Shown piece after piece: positions 8,615 through 16,821 of a stretch of DNA of 32,674 nt. Both the position numbers and the translations under genes were made by a program. Position 1 is the first letter of the stretch. Every line of letters starts with the position of its first letter. The stretch lies in assembly GCA_017523325.1 (NCBI GenBank), contig JAFWWO010000042.1:1-32674 (forward strand). Direction: 5' to 3'. Origin of the DNA: Anaerotignum sp. GTDB lineage: Bacteria; Bacillota; Clostridia; Lachnospirales; Anaerotignaceae. The notes beneath the pieces are model-generated. The model did no database searches, was not told the DNA's origin, and saw nothing but the letters and a program-made list of their open reading frames with translations.

Positions 8615-9427
8615 TTATTTTCCAAGGCACACCATCTGATCCAGATTAAAATCGGCATAGTTTGCAACGATTTTATCAAATGTACCGTCTGCTACCATTT
8701 CATTCAGTGTTTCCTGCACCTGATCTCTCAGCTCTGTATCCCCCAGCTTAAAGCCGATGGCATACTGCTCTGTGGACAGAGGCTCTTCCAACATTCTGAA
8801 TTTATCGCCTTTATTCTTCAACTGGAACTGTGCTACGCCGATATCCACTGCGATGGCGTCTACTACGCCTGCCTCCAGATTCATGAAGGCATTATTATAA
8901 TCGGCAATCTGCTCCAACTGGGCAAAAGATGCTTTCATTTCTGCATTTTCTTCGGATTCCAAAGCTGTCAATGCAGAGGAATCTGCCTGTGTGATGACAA
9001 CCTTACCTGCCAAGTCCGCCGCTGTCTGAATATCGGAATCCGCACCAACTACAAATACAATGCTATTATCTACATAAGGCTCGGAGAAGGTATAAAATTC
9101 TTCTCTGCCTGTCATGGTGAAGCCGTTCCAGATACAATCAATAGAGCCGCTGTTCAATTCCATATCCTTTGCGTCCCAGTCGATGGGCTGTTTTACCAGT
9201 TTCCAGCCACGGCGGTTACAAACCTCCTGTGCCAGTTCCAAGTCAAAGCCCGTATAATCGCCATCATCGGTGCGGTAACCATAAGGAGGATATTCTGCAT
9301 CAAAGCCTACCACCAGATTGGTGCGTTCTGCATTATCCTGCACATCCTCAACTTCCTTGCTGCCACAGCCTGCCAGCATAGTTACACCCAATACCATTGT
9401 CAAAAACAACGCCAAATATTTTTTCAT
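8615..9427 (-). CDS. Amino-acid ABC transporter substrate-binding lipoprotein (SBP family 3)
   Basis: A 270-residue lipoprotein. The lipobox LAGC puts the modified cysteine at residue 21, so it is anchored outside the membrane. The mature part is a family-3 periplasmic-binding fold: VGFDAEYPPYGYRTDDGDYTGFDLELAQEV, then DCIWNGFTMTGREEF and YAIGFKLGDTELRDQV. The NGFTMTGRE segment is the ligand-contact region of polar amino-acid binders, often cystine, glutamine or basic amino acids. The exact ligand is not resolved. It is the first gene of the importer operon, with the permease and ATPase after a 329-bp spacer. Confidence 0.93.
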   Translation of the reverse strand: MKKYLALFLTMVLGVTMLAGCGSKEVEDVQDNAERTNLVVGFDAEYPPYGYRTDDGDYTGFDLELAQEVCNRRGWKLVKQPIDWDAKDMELNSGSIDCIWNGFTMTGREEFYTFSEPYVDNSIVFVVGADSDIQTAADLAGKVVITQADSSALTALESEENAEMKASFAQLEQIADYNNAFMNLEAGVVDAIAVDIGVAQFQLKNKGDKFRMLEEPLSTEQYAIGFKLGDTELRDQVQETLNEMVADGTFDKIVANYADFNLDQMVCLGK

Positions 9428-9493
9428 CGTTCTACTCTCCCTTTCTTATTCTCATTTCCTAATATTTCCGAGGCTCCGCCTCATTCCTTCATC

Positions 9494-9522
9494 ATATTAT
9501 CACACTACCACGCTAAAGTAAA
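9494..9522 (-). promoter_or_regulatory. Possible SigA promoter of the amino-acid importer
   Basis: TTTACT (-35, 9517-9522) and TAATAT (-10, 9494-9499) with a 17-bp spacer, four of six consensus bases each. A GAGGC-tcc-GCCTC palindrome (about 9469-9481) lies near the start point and could be an operator. Confidence 0.35.
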
Positions 9523-9600
9523 GCCAATTTTTTCGCCTTACAAATTGTATTTTTTGTGCAATTCCAACATATCACTGCCATCTTATCCCCTATCTCAGAC

Positions 9601-9633
9601 AAAAAGAAGAACTCCCATATCCGGGAGTTCTTC
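9601..9633 (-). terminator. Intrinsic terminator of the SLH-protein gene
   Basis: A perfect 11-bp stem, GAAGAACTCCC (9606-9616) with GGGAGTTCTTC (9623-9633), is followed on the minus strand by TTTTTGTC. Confidence 0.9.
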
Positions 9634-9670
9634 TCTCATCGCCTATGCTCTTGCTCGCATGGAAGGCGGC

Positions 9671-12361
9671 TCATTCATCGCTTGCTGTGATTTTAGTAAC
9701 CTTACCACTGCTGTTTGTATCCAGCTTCACATAACAATCATCGCCACGATTATCGCAATCGCTCAAAAATGCCTTTAAGCCGCTCAAATCTGCATCATAA
9801 TCGTCTTCATCATAATATTTCGTGCTGTTAATATCGAATACCACTTTTACGCTGCCGGTCGTATTCCAAGTATAGGTAGCAGAAGCACTCGTGGTTTTCT
9901 TTATGGTAATTTTATCGGAAGAAACCGTTACCTTTGTCAGATAGCCTCTCTCCGGTTTTTCCTCCTCTTCATCGCCCGCATCAACGGTTTCTGCCTTTAC
10001 CTTTTTCACTTCGCCATCGGAATTCAACGTCAGCGTGACCTTGATTTCCTGATCACTATCCAAATTAGCCAGCTCTCTTCTCAGCTTAGACAGAGAAATC
10101 TCCTCTCCGTCCAGCGTTACATCAATATCGCCACCGGCAAATTCATACTCCGTGGCCTTGGAAGAAGATGTCTTTTTAATGGTAATGTGCCACTCATCAT
10201 CGCTAATCTCCCGCAGTATGCCCTTTGCGGTGCTTGCAGAGTCTTCCTCCCATTGTGCATCCAGTCTTGTGACTTTGCCGCTGCTATTGTATTCCAGCTT
10301 CACGGTAATAGGGTCTTTTGTCGTCGCTTTATCCAGTTCCTTATTCAGCTTGGAAAGGGTGATAGAGGAACCATCCAGATAAATCTTCGCACTGCTGGTC
10401 AAGGAGAATGTACTGTCCACGCCGGCGGCTTTTACGGTAATGGTTTCCTTATCTTCATTGATATCCTTCAGCGTACCCTTGGGAATTTCCGATACTTCCG
10501 CATTGATTTTCGTTACCCGATTATTGCTGTTAAACGTCAGTTCAACCTCAAAGGTATAATCGGAATAATTATTTTTCAAATCGGACAATGCTTTATTTTT
10601 ATTGTTGATTGTTACATCCACATCACTTGCCAATTTATGGGTAATGTCTTTTTTATTTACCTGAATAACGATTTCACTGTTGGTCACTTTTTTCAGCGTA
10701 CCCTTGGCATTTTCTGCATTCTTAGTGGTAGCAACGATTTTTGTGACATAACCGTCCTTATTTACGTCCAATGCCACCAGATATGTGGTATCAGAATAGG
10801 TATCCTTCAATTTGGAGAAGCTTGCCTTCTTTCCGTCAATGGTAATTTCGATATCATCCGTATCTTCAATATCGTATTTATAGGTTTCTCCGCCGGCTTT
10901 GATTTCAACCCTGCGGCTGATAAGGTTGGTCAATGTGCCGTGGGTTTCGTCCTCCATATATTCCACAGTAATGGTCGTTACCCGTCCTTTGGCATTCAGC
11001 TTCAAAGAAACTTCATAATTATCTCTGTCATAATTATTTTTCAGCTTTGTAAAGGTCATGGTGCCGCCATTGTATTTCACATCGACATCCTCTGTCAATG
11101 TATAGGTATAGGACTTACTGCCGGCTTTGATGGTAATATCATCTTCCGTTAATCTTGTTACCAAGCCTTTGGTAGGGTTATTCCCATTTTTCACCACCAC
11201 TGCCTTTGTCACATATCCATCTTTATCATAGGTCAGCGTTACGTTATACTTCGTATCCTCCAGCGCATCACTGATGCTGCTGACATTGGATTTTTTGCCG
11301 TCCAGCTGCAGCTCTGCGCCGCTTGCCAAACGGTAATCCTTATCCTTAGAGCCGTCCTTTACTGTGATTTTTGTAGAAGTGATTTTGCTCAGCTCATAGG
11401 TTTCTTCCTTGCGGATTCCTTTTACGGATTTTGTGACTTCAAGGGTTTTCATCTGATCCCCTGCATAGGTTATCTTTACCGTATCCCCTGTGCCAATATC
11501 GGAGAAGGCAATATTACTACCCTCAAAGGTCGGTGTAACGCTATTTTTTGCACCAAAGACATTAAGCCCTGTCCCGTTTTCCAACTTCATGCTCAGGAAC
11601 AAATCGCCGTTGCTCAGCACCATGCTATTGACTACCGTGCCCATTGCGGTACCGCTTGCAGACGGCTGTGCGGGTGTAACGGGATTTGCCACATTGGAAG
11701 CCATTTTCTTATAAGACTTTACGGAAAGCACTGCCATTTCCGCACGGTTGATTTTCGCCTGCGGGTTAAAATTATTCTGGTCGTCCCCCACCATCAGGCT
11801 CGCTTTTTTCAGCAAATCCAAATAAGGCTTTGCCGTAGCCGAAATTCTCGCCGCATCTTTATAGGTCAGGGTCGGGTCTGCCACAATATCATAGCCATCG
11901 ACTCTATCCAAGGCTTTCCCGAAAATAATGCCCACGTCCTCACGGTTGGCATATTCCGTGCCATTTTTCAGCTTATTCAAATCGTTGGTGGAAAGGATAC
12001 CGTTTTCCAAGGCGTAAGACGTTGCACTATACGCCCATGCAGGAATATTATAAGCAGCCAAAATGGGTTTCCATTTTGTAACAACGGTTTCGCTGACATC
12101 CTGCTTATAGTACACCTTCATCACGGAATACATCAGCTGTACCGCCTCACAATAGGTCACATTATTTCTGGGCTTACAGTATTTTTTCCCGTTTTCGTTA
12201 TACCCGTTCATCAGCCCAAGCGATGCCGCCTCATCGATGAATGTTGCCGCACCGGACCAAGGCACTGTATTGATATCGGCAAATACAGAACCATAGGCCG
12301 TTACCCCAACGCTCCCCACCAGCAGGCCGGCCGTTGTTGCAAATGTAATCAATTTCTTCAT
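9671..12361 (-). CDS. S-layer-homology cell-surface protein with about eight repeat modules
   Basis: An 896-residue exported protein. A signal peptide (1-28, ending GSVFA) precedes three SLH domains (about 29-81, 96-152 and 167-218; e.g. INRAEMAVLSVKSY), which bind secondary cell-wall polymer. A linker rich in Pro and Ser leads to about eight degenerate modules of 70-90 residues, from about 235 to the end. Most open with KGxL, contain an ITIK strand, a Vxxx(L/I)DGK element and a Lys/Leu-rich xLSKLK helix, and close with V-x-L-x-x-(N/D)-x-x-G-x-VTKI. The last module has two Cys residues (SDCDNRGDDC). No enzyme motif is visible, so this is a structural or adhesive wall protein. A weak GGGGGT ribosome site lies 8 nt before the ATG. 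Confidence 0.88.
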   Translation of the reverse strand: MKKLITFATTAGLLVGSVGVTAYGSVFADINTVPWSGAATFIDEAASLGLMNGYNENGKKYCKPRNNVTYCEAVQLMYSVMKVYYKQDVSETVVTKWKPILAAYNIPAWAYSATSYALENGILSTNDLNKLKNGTEYANREDVGIIFGKALDRVDGYDIVADPTLTYKDAARISATAKPYLDLLKKASLMVGDDQNNFNPQAKINRAEMAVLSVKSYKKMASNVANPVTPAQPSASGTAMGTVVNSMVLSNGDLFLSMKLENGTGLNVFGAKNSVTPTFEGSNIAFSDIGTGDTVKITYAGDQMKTLEVTKSVKGIRKEETYELSKITSTKITVKDGSKDKDYRLASGAELQLDGKKSNVSSISDALEDTKYNVTLTYDKDGYVTKAVVVKNGNNPTKGLVTRLTEDDITIKAGSKSYTYTLTEDVDVKYNGGTMTFTKLKNNYDRDNYEVSLKLNAKGRVTTITVEYMEDETHGTLTNLISRRVEIKAGGETYKYDIEDTDDIEITIDGKKASFSKLKDTYSDTTYLVALDVNKDGYVTKIVATTKNAENAKGTLKKVTNSEIVIQVNKKDITHKLASDVDVTINNKNKALSDLKNNYSDYTFEVELTFNSNNRVTKINAEVSEIPKGTLKDINEDKETITVKAAGVDSTFSLTSSAKIYLDGSSITLSKLNKELDKATTKDPITVKLEYNSSGKVTRLDAQWEEDSASTAKGILREISDDEWHITIKKTSSSKATEYEFAGGDIDVTLDGEEISLSKLRRELANLDSDQEIKVTLTLNSDGEVKKVKAETVDAGDEEEEKPERGYLTKVTVSSDKITIKKTTSASATYTWNTTGSVKVVFDINSTKYYDEDDYDADLSGLKAFLSDCDNRGDDCYVKLDTNSSGKVTKITASDE

Positions 12362-12457
12362 AAAATAATACCCCCATTCGTTTCAAAATCTTACTTTTTA
12401 TCCCTTTTTTTGGGTAAGCATTTCTTTCCTAAGCTTAAAGCATATTGCCATAAGATG

Positions 12458-12486
12458 AGTATACCACATTTGTCCAAAAAAGTCCT
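12458..12486 (-). promoter_or_regulatory. Possible extended -10 promoter of the SLH-protein gene
   Basis: On the minus strand TGG-TATACT (-10 at 12458-12463) carries the extended TGn element. A poor -35 (AGGACT) lies 17 bp upstream. The leader would be about 90 nt. Nothing else is evident in the 264 bp between this gene and the next. Confidence 0.4.
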
Positions 12487-12625
12487 TTCGTTTTCCTTAA
12501 TTTTTCCGAAAGCCGTCTTATATTTTTTCTTTTTTTGCCTTGCTGCATTGAAAAACACTGTTTTTGACGCATTTTCCATGAGAATCATTTCATTTTCCTT
12601 CCGGAAATTACCAAATCATTTTGGC

Positions 12626-13435
12626 TCATTCCCATTCCAGTTCCAGCCCTACACCCACTTCCTGCACCGGACATTTTTGATGCAGTGCCGCCCGCACCTC
12701 AAAGGAGGTACAGTGACAGGGGTATAATATGGGAATATTTTCCTTTTCCAGAAAAGAAATGGTTTCCAACGCCCTTTCGTCCACATCGAATAAATGAAAC
12801 CCGCCCAAAACAGCGTGTATTTTCTCTACCCCCGTCACCTGCTTTGCATAGGAAAGGATATTGCAAATGCCTGCATGGGAACAGCCGGTGATGACAAAAA
12901 GCCCTTCCTTCCCGCAGTAGACCAGTGCCGTATCGTCCTGCATGAAATCCGCTGTTTCCTGCCCTTCCCGCTCCACGGTACCGATGGCATAGGGCTGCTC
13001 AAAGGAGTGTATGCGGGGAATTTCTCCCAGCCAGACCAGCTTTTCGCTCAACCAAACCGGCTCCGCCGTCAGCAAAAGGGCTGTTTTTTCTGCCAATTCC
13101 GCCTGCGCCAGCGGACAGCCGATGTCCATGCCGTGATCAGTATGAGGCAGGAGGGCATCGGGGTGGGCAATCAGCCTCGGCTTTTGCGGGAAATGCCGTT
13201 CCAACAAGGGCTTTAAGCCGCCCGTATGGTCATTATGGGAATGAGAGAGCAATATGGCCTCTGCCTTTGTCACATCCAGCCCCATGGCATCGGCATTTTG
13301 CAAAAAGGCATGGGAATAGCCCGTATCGAACAAAAACGCCTTCCCCTCTGTTTCCAGCCAATAGGAAACGGCAGGCTCGCCCAGATAATACACATCAATT
13401 TCCGTATGGTTATCCATCAAAACTGTCAGCTTCAT
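12626..13435 (-). CDS. MBL-fold metallo-hydrolase (COG1237-like)
   Basis: A 269-residue cytosolic metallo-beta-lactamase-fold protein. Metal motifs are SHSHNDHTGG (HxHxDH), GCSHAGICN, GGFHLF and PCHCTSFE. The set matches the group annotated as 7,8-dihydropterin-6-methyl-4-(ribofuranosyl)aminobenzene 5'-phosphate synthase-like. In bacteria its true substrate is generally unknown, so the methanopterin name should not be taken literally. Two ATG codons are adjacent. The second (13435) is 6 nt from AGGAGG and the first (13438) only 3 nt, so the second is preferred. It appears to be a single-gene unit, with a hairpin and repeat region upstream. Confidence 0.88.
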   Translation of the reverse strand: MKLTVLMDNHTEIDVYYLGEPAVSYWLETEGKAFLFDTGYSHAFLQNADAMGLDVTKAEAILLSHSHNDHTGGLKPLLERHFPQKPRLIAHPDALLPHTDHGMDIGCPLAQAELAEKTALLLTAEPVWLSEKLVWLGEIPRIHSFEQPYAIGTVEREGQETADFMQDDTALVYCGKEGLFVITGCSHAGICNILSYAKQVTGVEKIHAVLGGFHLFDVDERALETISFLEKENIPILYPCHCTSFEVRAALHQKCPVQEVGVGLELEWE

Positions 13436-13595
13436 CATAGCCCTCCTTTTTCTGCCATTATACGGCTTTTGCCCTCAAAATACAATCTTCACCTTTGAGA
13501 GGGTTGTGCTGTGAAAAATACAGTTTTTTCGACGGAAAATATTCGCCTTTTTTCGCAGGAGATGATATACTGTTCACGAAAGCAATGAGCCGTGC

Positions 13596-13660
13596 GGGCA
13601 GATATTCATAAGCAGACGGGGGAGGCTTGCACACCTCCGACTGCTTATGAATATCCGCCC
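13596..13660. repeat. Long imperfect hairpin with 20-bp outer stem
   Basis: GGGC-a-GATATTCATAAGCAG (13596-13615) pairs with CTGCTTATGAATATC-c-GCCC (13641-13660) with one mismatch. Inside, GGAGG (13621-13625) pairs with CCTCC (13634-13638). There is no T-run, so it is not a standard terminator. It abuts the tandem array, and GGGCG-aa-CGCCC (13664-13675) joins the two. Confidence 0.85.
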
Positions 13661-13663
13661 ATA

Positions 13664-13890
13664 GGGCGAACGCCCGTGATGAGCAGCCGCAGGCTGCGAA
13701 TTGGCACGGCGAATGACGGCGAACGCCCGTGATGCACACCGCAGGCTGCGAATTAGCACGGCGAATGGCGGCGAACGCCCGTGATGAGCAGCCGCAGGCT
13801 GTGAATTGGCACGGCGAATGACGGCGAACGCCCGTGATGCACACCGCAGGCTACGAATTGGCACGGCGAATGGCGGCGAACGCCCGTGGC
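13664..13890. repeat. Tandem repeat with alternating 53- and 52-bp units (105-bp higher-order unit)
   Basis: The core GGCGAACGCCCGTG recurs at 13665, 13718, 13770, 13823 and 13875, spacings 53, 52, 53 and 52. Odd units contain GAGCAGCCGCAGGCTGCG, with a perfect GCAGCC-gca-GGCTGC hairpin. Even units contain GCACACCGCAGGCTGCG. All contain GGCACGGCGAATG or a one-base variant. Two full 105-bp repeats are present. Nothing gene-like is seen in it: long open frames on the minus strand merely translate the repeat. Confidence 0.9.
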
Positions 13891-14005
13891 AGGAGTTTGC
13901 ATTTTGTTCTCCATTGAGGCAGATGTCCATGGTGTGAATTTGCACAACAAAATGATAAACCGGCATCCTATCAAAAACATACATATTTATTAAGGAGGTA
14001 GTTTC

Positions 14006-15262
14006 GTGGAAAACCACAAAATCATTCAAGTGGACGAGCATGTCCCTATTTCACTGTTAATCCCCCTAAGCATACAGCATTTGTTCGCCATGTTCGGCGC
14101 AACGGTATTGGTGCCGTTTCTTTTTGGCATCAATGCCTCCGTGGTGCTGTTTATGAACGGTGTGGGAACATTGCTGTTCATTCTCATTACAAAGGGAAAA
14201 GCGCCTGCCTATCTGGGCTCCAGCTTTGCCTTTCTTGCTCCCGGACTCTTGATTATTGAGCAATTCGGCTATCCCTATGCTTTAGGCGGCTTTGTTGCCG
14301 TGGGCTTTTGCGGCTGTATTGTGGCGGCTATCATTTATAAATTCGGCTCCGATTGGATTCACATTGTTTTGCCGCCGGCGGCGATGGGGCCTGTGGTCGC
14401 CCTCATCGGGCTGGAATTGGCCGGCTCCGCCGCAAGCACCGCAGGGCTCTTGCCCGAAAGCGGCACACCGGAAACCGCCAATGTCATTGTATTTCTGGTG
14501 ACGCTGGGTGTGGCTGTCTTCGGCTCCGTTTTATTCCGGAAATTTTTGGCAGTCATTCCCATATTGATTGCCGTGGTTTGCGGCTATGTGGCGGCTACGG
14601 TTGCGGGCATTGTGGATTTTACCGCCGTAAAAGAGGCGAGCCTGTTGGCTATGCCCAATTTCTCCACACCCAAATTCAGCGGACAGGCCATCGTGATTAT
14701 GCTGCCCGCTTTACTGGTTGTCGTTTCCGAGCATATCGGCCATCAGATTGTGACAGGGAAAATCATCGGCAGGGATTTACTGAAAGACCCCGGTCTGCAC
14801 CGCTCTTTATTTGCCGATAACTTCTCTACCATGCTTTCCGGCTTCATCGGCTCTGTCCCCACCACTACATATGGCGAAAACATCGGCGTGATGGCTATGA
14901 CGAAGGTTTACAGCGTCCGTGTCATCGGCGGGGCGGCGGTGCTTTCCATCTGCTGTGCCTTCATCGGCAAGCTGACGGCTCTCATCGGTACCATTCCCGG
15001 TCCGGTTATCGGCGGAATTTCCTTCCTGCTGTATGGCATGATCGGCACCTCCGGTCTGCGGATTTTGGTGGATTCCAAAGTGGATTTTGATCGCTCCAGA
15101 AATATCGTCCTGACCTCCGTTATATTCGTGGTAGGGCTTTCCGGCATCTCTATCCAACTGGGCAGTATCGCCCTCAAAGGAATGTCCTTGGCGGCCTTGG
15201 TGGGCATGGCAATCAGCCTGCTGTTTTATGTATTCGATAAGTGCGGTCTGATGAACGATTAA
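14006..15262 (+). CDS. uraA: Uracil/xanthine permease (NCS2 family)
   Basis: A 418-residue membrane protein of the nucleobase-cation symporter-2 family, with about 14 hydrophobic segments and little else. Diagnostic stretches are IQHLFAMFGATVLVPFLFGI near the N terminus, AYLGSSFAFLAPGL, VSEHIGHQIVTGKIIGRDLL with the conserved Glu-His of the substrate site, and GSVPTTTYGENIGVMAMTKV. This pattern favours uracil over xanthine, but specificity is inferred. The start is GTG at 14006, 7 nt after AAGGAGG. No PyrR-type attenuator was found upstream; the leader holds the repeat array instead. The gene is alone on this strand and ends at a bidirectional terminator. Confidence 0.92.
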   Translation: MENHKIIQVDEHVPISLLIPLSIQHLFAMFGATVLVPFLFGINASVVLFMNGVGTLLFILITKGKAPAYLGSSFAFLAPGLLIIEQFGYPYALGGFVAVGFCGCIVAAIIYKFGSDWIHIVLPPAAMGPVVALIGLELAGSAASTAGLLPESGTPETANVIVFLVTLGVAVFGSVLFRKFLAVIPILIAVVCGYVAATVAGIVDFTAVKEASLLAMPNFSTPKFSGQAIVIMLPALLVVVSEHIGHQIVTGKIIGRDLLKDPGLHRSLFADNFSTMLSGFIGSVPTTTYGENIGVMAMTKVYSVRVIGGAAVLSICCAFIGKLTALIGTIPGPVIGGISFLLYGMIGTSGLRILVDSKVDFDRSRNIVLTSVIFVVGLSGISIQLGSIALKGMSLAALVGMAISLLFYVFDKCGLMND

Positions 15263-15305
15263 AGCCCCTTACAGCATACGAAAACAAAATAAAAGGAGTA
15301 AAAAA

Positions 15306-15348
15306 AGCGTTTCTTCCCGATGATTCGAGAGGAAACGCTCCTTTTTTT
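15306..15348. terminator. Bidirectional intrinsic terminator
   Basis: AGCGTTTC (15306-15313) pairs with GAAACGCT (15332-15339). T-runs follow on both strands: TTTTTTT at 15342-15348 on +, and an A-run at 15300-15306 for the minus strand. It serves both uraA and the convergent thiI operon. Confidence 0.88.
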
Positions 15349-15523
15349 ATTCGTCTACAAATTCAATCGCATCCAGCTGGGCTTTGAACTTTTTTCGGAA
15401 GTTCGCCAGATATTCCTGCCGCAGCCTTTGCTGTTCCGCCTTCTCCGCTTCTGTCAGCCCGACAGACTTCGCTTTTTTCGCCAGCTCATTGATGCGTTTT
15501 GTCAAGGGTGTGAGTTCTTCCAT
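15347..15523 (-). CDS. DUF896 (UPF0291, YnzC-like) small protein
   Basis: A 58-residue gene. The sequence begins MEELTPLTKRINELAKKAKS, continues VGLTEAEKAEQQRLRQEYLANFRKKF and ends AIEFVDE. This is the short two-helix DUF896 family, widespread in Firmicutes (B. subtilis YnzC), with no settled function. AAAGGAGG lies 6 nt before the chosen ATG; an adjacent ATG at 15526 is only 3 nt away. It follows thiI by 18 nt, is the last gene of that operon, and its stop codon runs into the terminator. Confidence 0.88.
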   Translation of the reverse strand: MEELTPLTKRINELAKKAKSVGLTEAEKAEQQRLRQEYLANFRKKFKAQLDAIEFVDE

Positions 15524-15541
15524 CATAAGCCTCCTTTGTGC

Positions 15542-16717
15542 TTATAAATCTATGATTTCCGCATTTTCCACGGCCTCTTCCAATAGTCTGTCCAATTCCG
15601 TCAGCTTATGCTCCGCTCTTTCGATGAAATTCAGGCGGGGCTTTGTGACGGGGTGCTTCGCCACAAACACCGTACAGCAATCCTCATAAGGTCTGGTGGA
15701 AATTTCAAAGGTGCCAATCTCCTCCGCACGATTGATAATCTCTTGTTTATCCATGCCCGCCAGAGGGCGCAGCACCGGCAATGTGCAGACCGCATTGATG
15801 GTATGGATCCCCTGCATGGTCTGGCTTGCTACCTGCCCCACACTTTCACCGGTAATCAATGCCAATGCATCGTCTTTTTGGGCAATCATCTCCGCCGCCC
15901 GCATCATGGCCCGTTTCAAATGAATCGTCAGCTTATCGTGGGCCGTATTATCCAAAAGATAGAGCTGCAGCTCTGTAAAAGGCACCACATACAGGCGGAA
16001 TTCACCGGTAAAATCGGCAATTCGTTTTGCTAAATCAATGACCTTTTCCTTCGCCCATTCACTGGTATAGGGAGGACTATGGAAATACACGCCCTCCACC
16101 TCTACGCCTCGCTTTGCCATCATCCATGTCGCCACAGGGCTGTCAATGCCGCCGGAAAGCAGGCTGACACCCTTGCCGTTACTGCCGTAGGGCAGGCCGC
16201 CATAGGTACGGATGATTTTGGAATGGAGGTAGACGCTGTTTCTGATTTCGATATTCAGCGTCACATCGGGATTTTTGACATCTACCGTCAAATTTGGCAT
16301 ACGTTCCAATATATAAGCCCCTACCTCCATGCTCACCTCCATAGAGTGCATGGGAAAGCCCTTATTCGCCCGCCGGGTATTTACCTTAAAGGTCATCTCT
16401 TTATTCCCGCAAAATGCCTGCATATGCCCATAGGATTCCTCACAGATGGTTTCAAAAGATGCGTCATCTAAACGCACACCGGGACAAATGGCCGTAAGGC
16501 CGAATATAGTTTCCAGCTTCGGAATAATCAGGTCATAGTCCATCTCTCCGCCACGATCCTCTACAATCAGGCGGCCGGGATCTCTGACAACATAAAAATT
16601 GCCGTAAGGGTCCAAGTTTCGGCGAATTGCGGAAATCAGACGATTGATGAAGATATAACGGTTATTGCCGCGCATGGCAATTTCACCGTATTTGACAATC
16701 AGAACCTTTTCTGCCAT
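15542..16717 (-). CDS. thiI: tRNA 4-thiouridine synthase ThiI
   Basis: A 391-residue cytosolic enzyme that adenylates and thiolates U8 of tRNA; in many bacteria it also feeds sulfur to thiazole synthesis. It has an N-terminal ferredoxin-like domain (KYGEIAMRGNNR), a THUMP domain (about 60-165), and a PP-loop ATPase with SGGIDSPVA (188-196). The conserved PYEDCCTVF near residue 350 holds the sulfur-handling Cys. It ends without the C-terminal rhodanese domain of the E. coli enzyme, the usual Firmicute form, so sulfur must come directly from a desulfurase, which is the next gene upstream. The ATG at 16717 is chosen because AAGGAG lies 7 nt before it. A longer open frame upstream is Lys-rich and non-conserved. 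Confidence 0.95.
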   Translation of the reverse strand: MAEKVLIVKYGEIAMRGNNRYIFINRLISAIRRNLDPYGNFYVVRDPGRLIVEDRGGEMDYDLIIPKLETIFGLTAICPGVRLDDASFETICEESYGHMQAFCGNKEMTFKVNTRRANKGFPMHSMEVSMEVGAYILERMPNLTVDVKNPDVTLNIEIRNSVYLHSKIIRTYGGLPYGSNGKGVSLLSGGIDSPVATWMMAKRGVEVEGVYFHSPPYTSEWAKEKVIDLAKRIADFTGEFRLYVVPFTELQLYLLDNTAHDKLTIHLKRAMMRAAEMIAQKDDALALITGESVGQVASQTMQGIHTINAVCTLPVLRPLAGMDKQEIINRAEEIGTFEISTRPYEDCCTVFVAKHPVTKPRLNFIERAEHKLTELDRLLEEAVENAEIIDL

Positions 16718-16821
16718 AAATTTTCTCCTTTTCTTTTTCTTCTTAAGCGCTCCGCCCTCAAACTGCCGCAAGGGAAACCCTTTCCTCAATCCCATGATTA
16801 CGGAGCAGCGCCTCCAAAGTC

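Noticed and set aside
8597..11152. Plus-strand open frames of 320-390 codons across the binding-protein and SLH genes
   Set aside because: They are antisense to well-supported genes, rich in Cys, His and Ile, with no family resemblance and no ribosome sites.
13664..13890. CRISPR array
   Set aside because: Neighbouring units are alike along their whole length, so there are no unique spacers, and no cas gene is nearby.
13881..14005. PyrR-type attenuator before the uracil permease
   Set aside because: No anti-terminator/terminator pair with a U-run and no PyrR-binding loop motif could be found.
13458..14041. Minus-strand frames of 128 and 155 codons containing repeats such as HHGRSPPFAV
   Set aside because: They translate the 52/53-bp tandem array in two different frames. 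The repeat period is not a multiple of three and no start signal exists.
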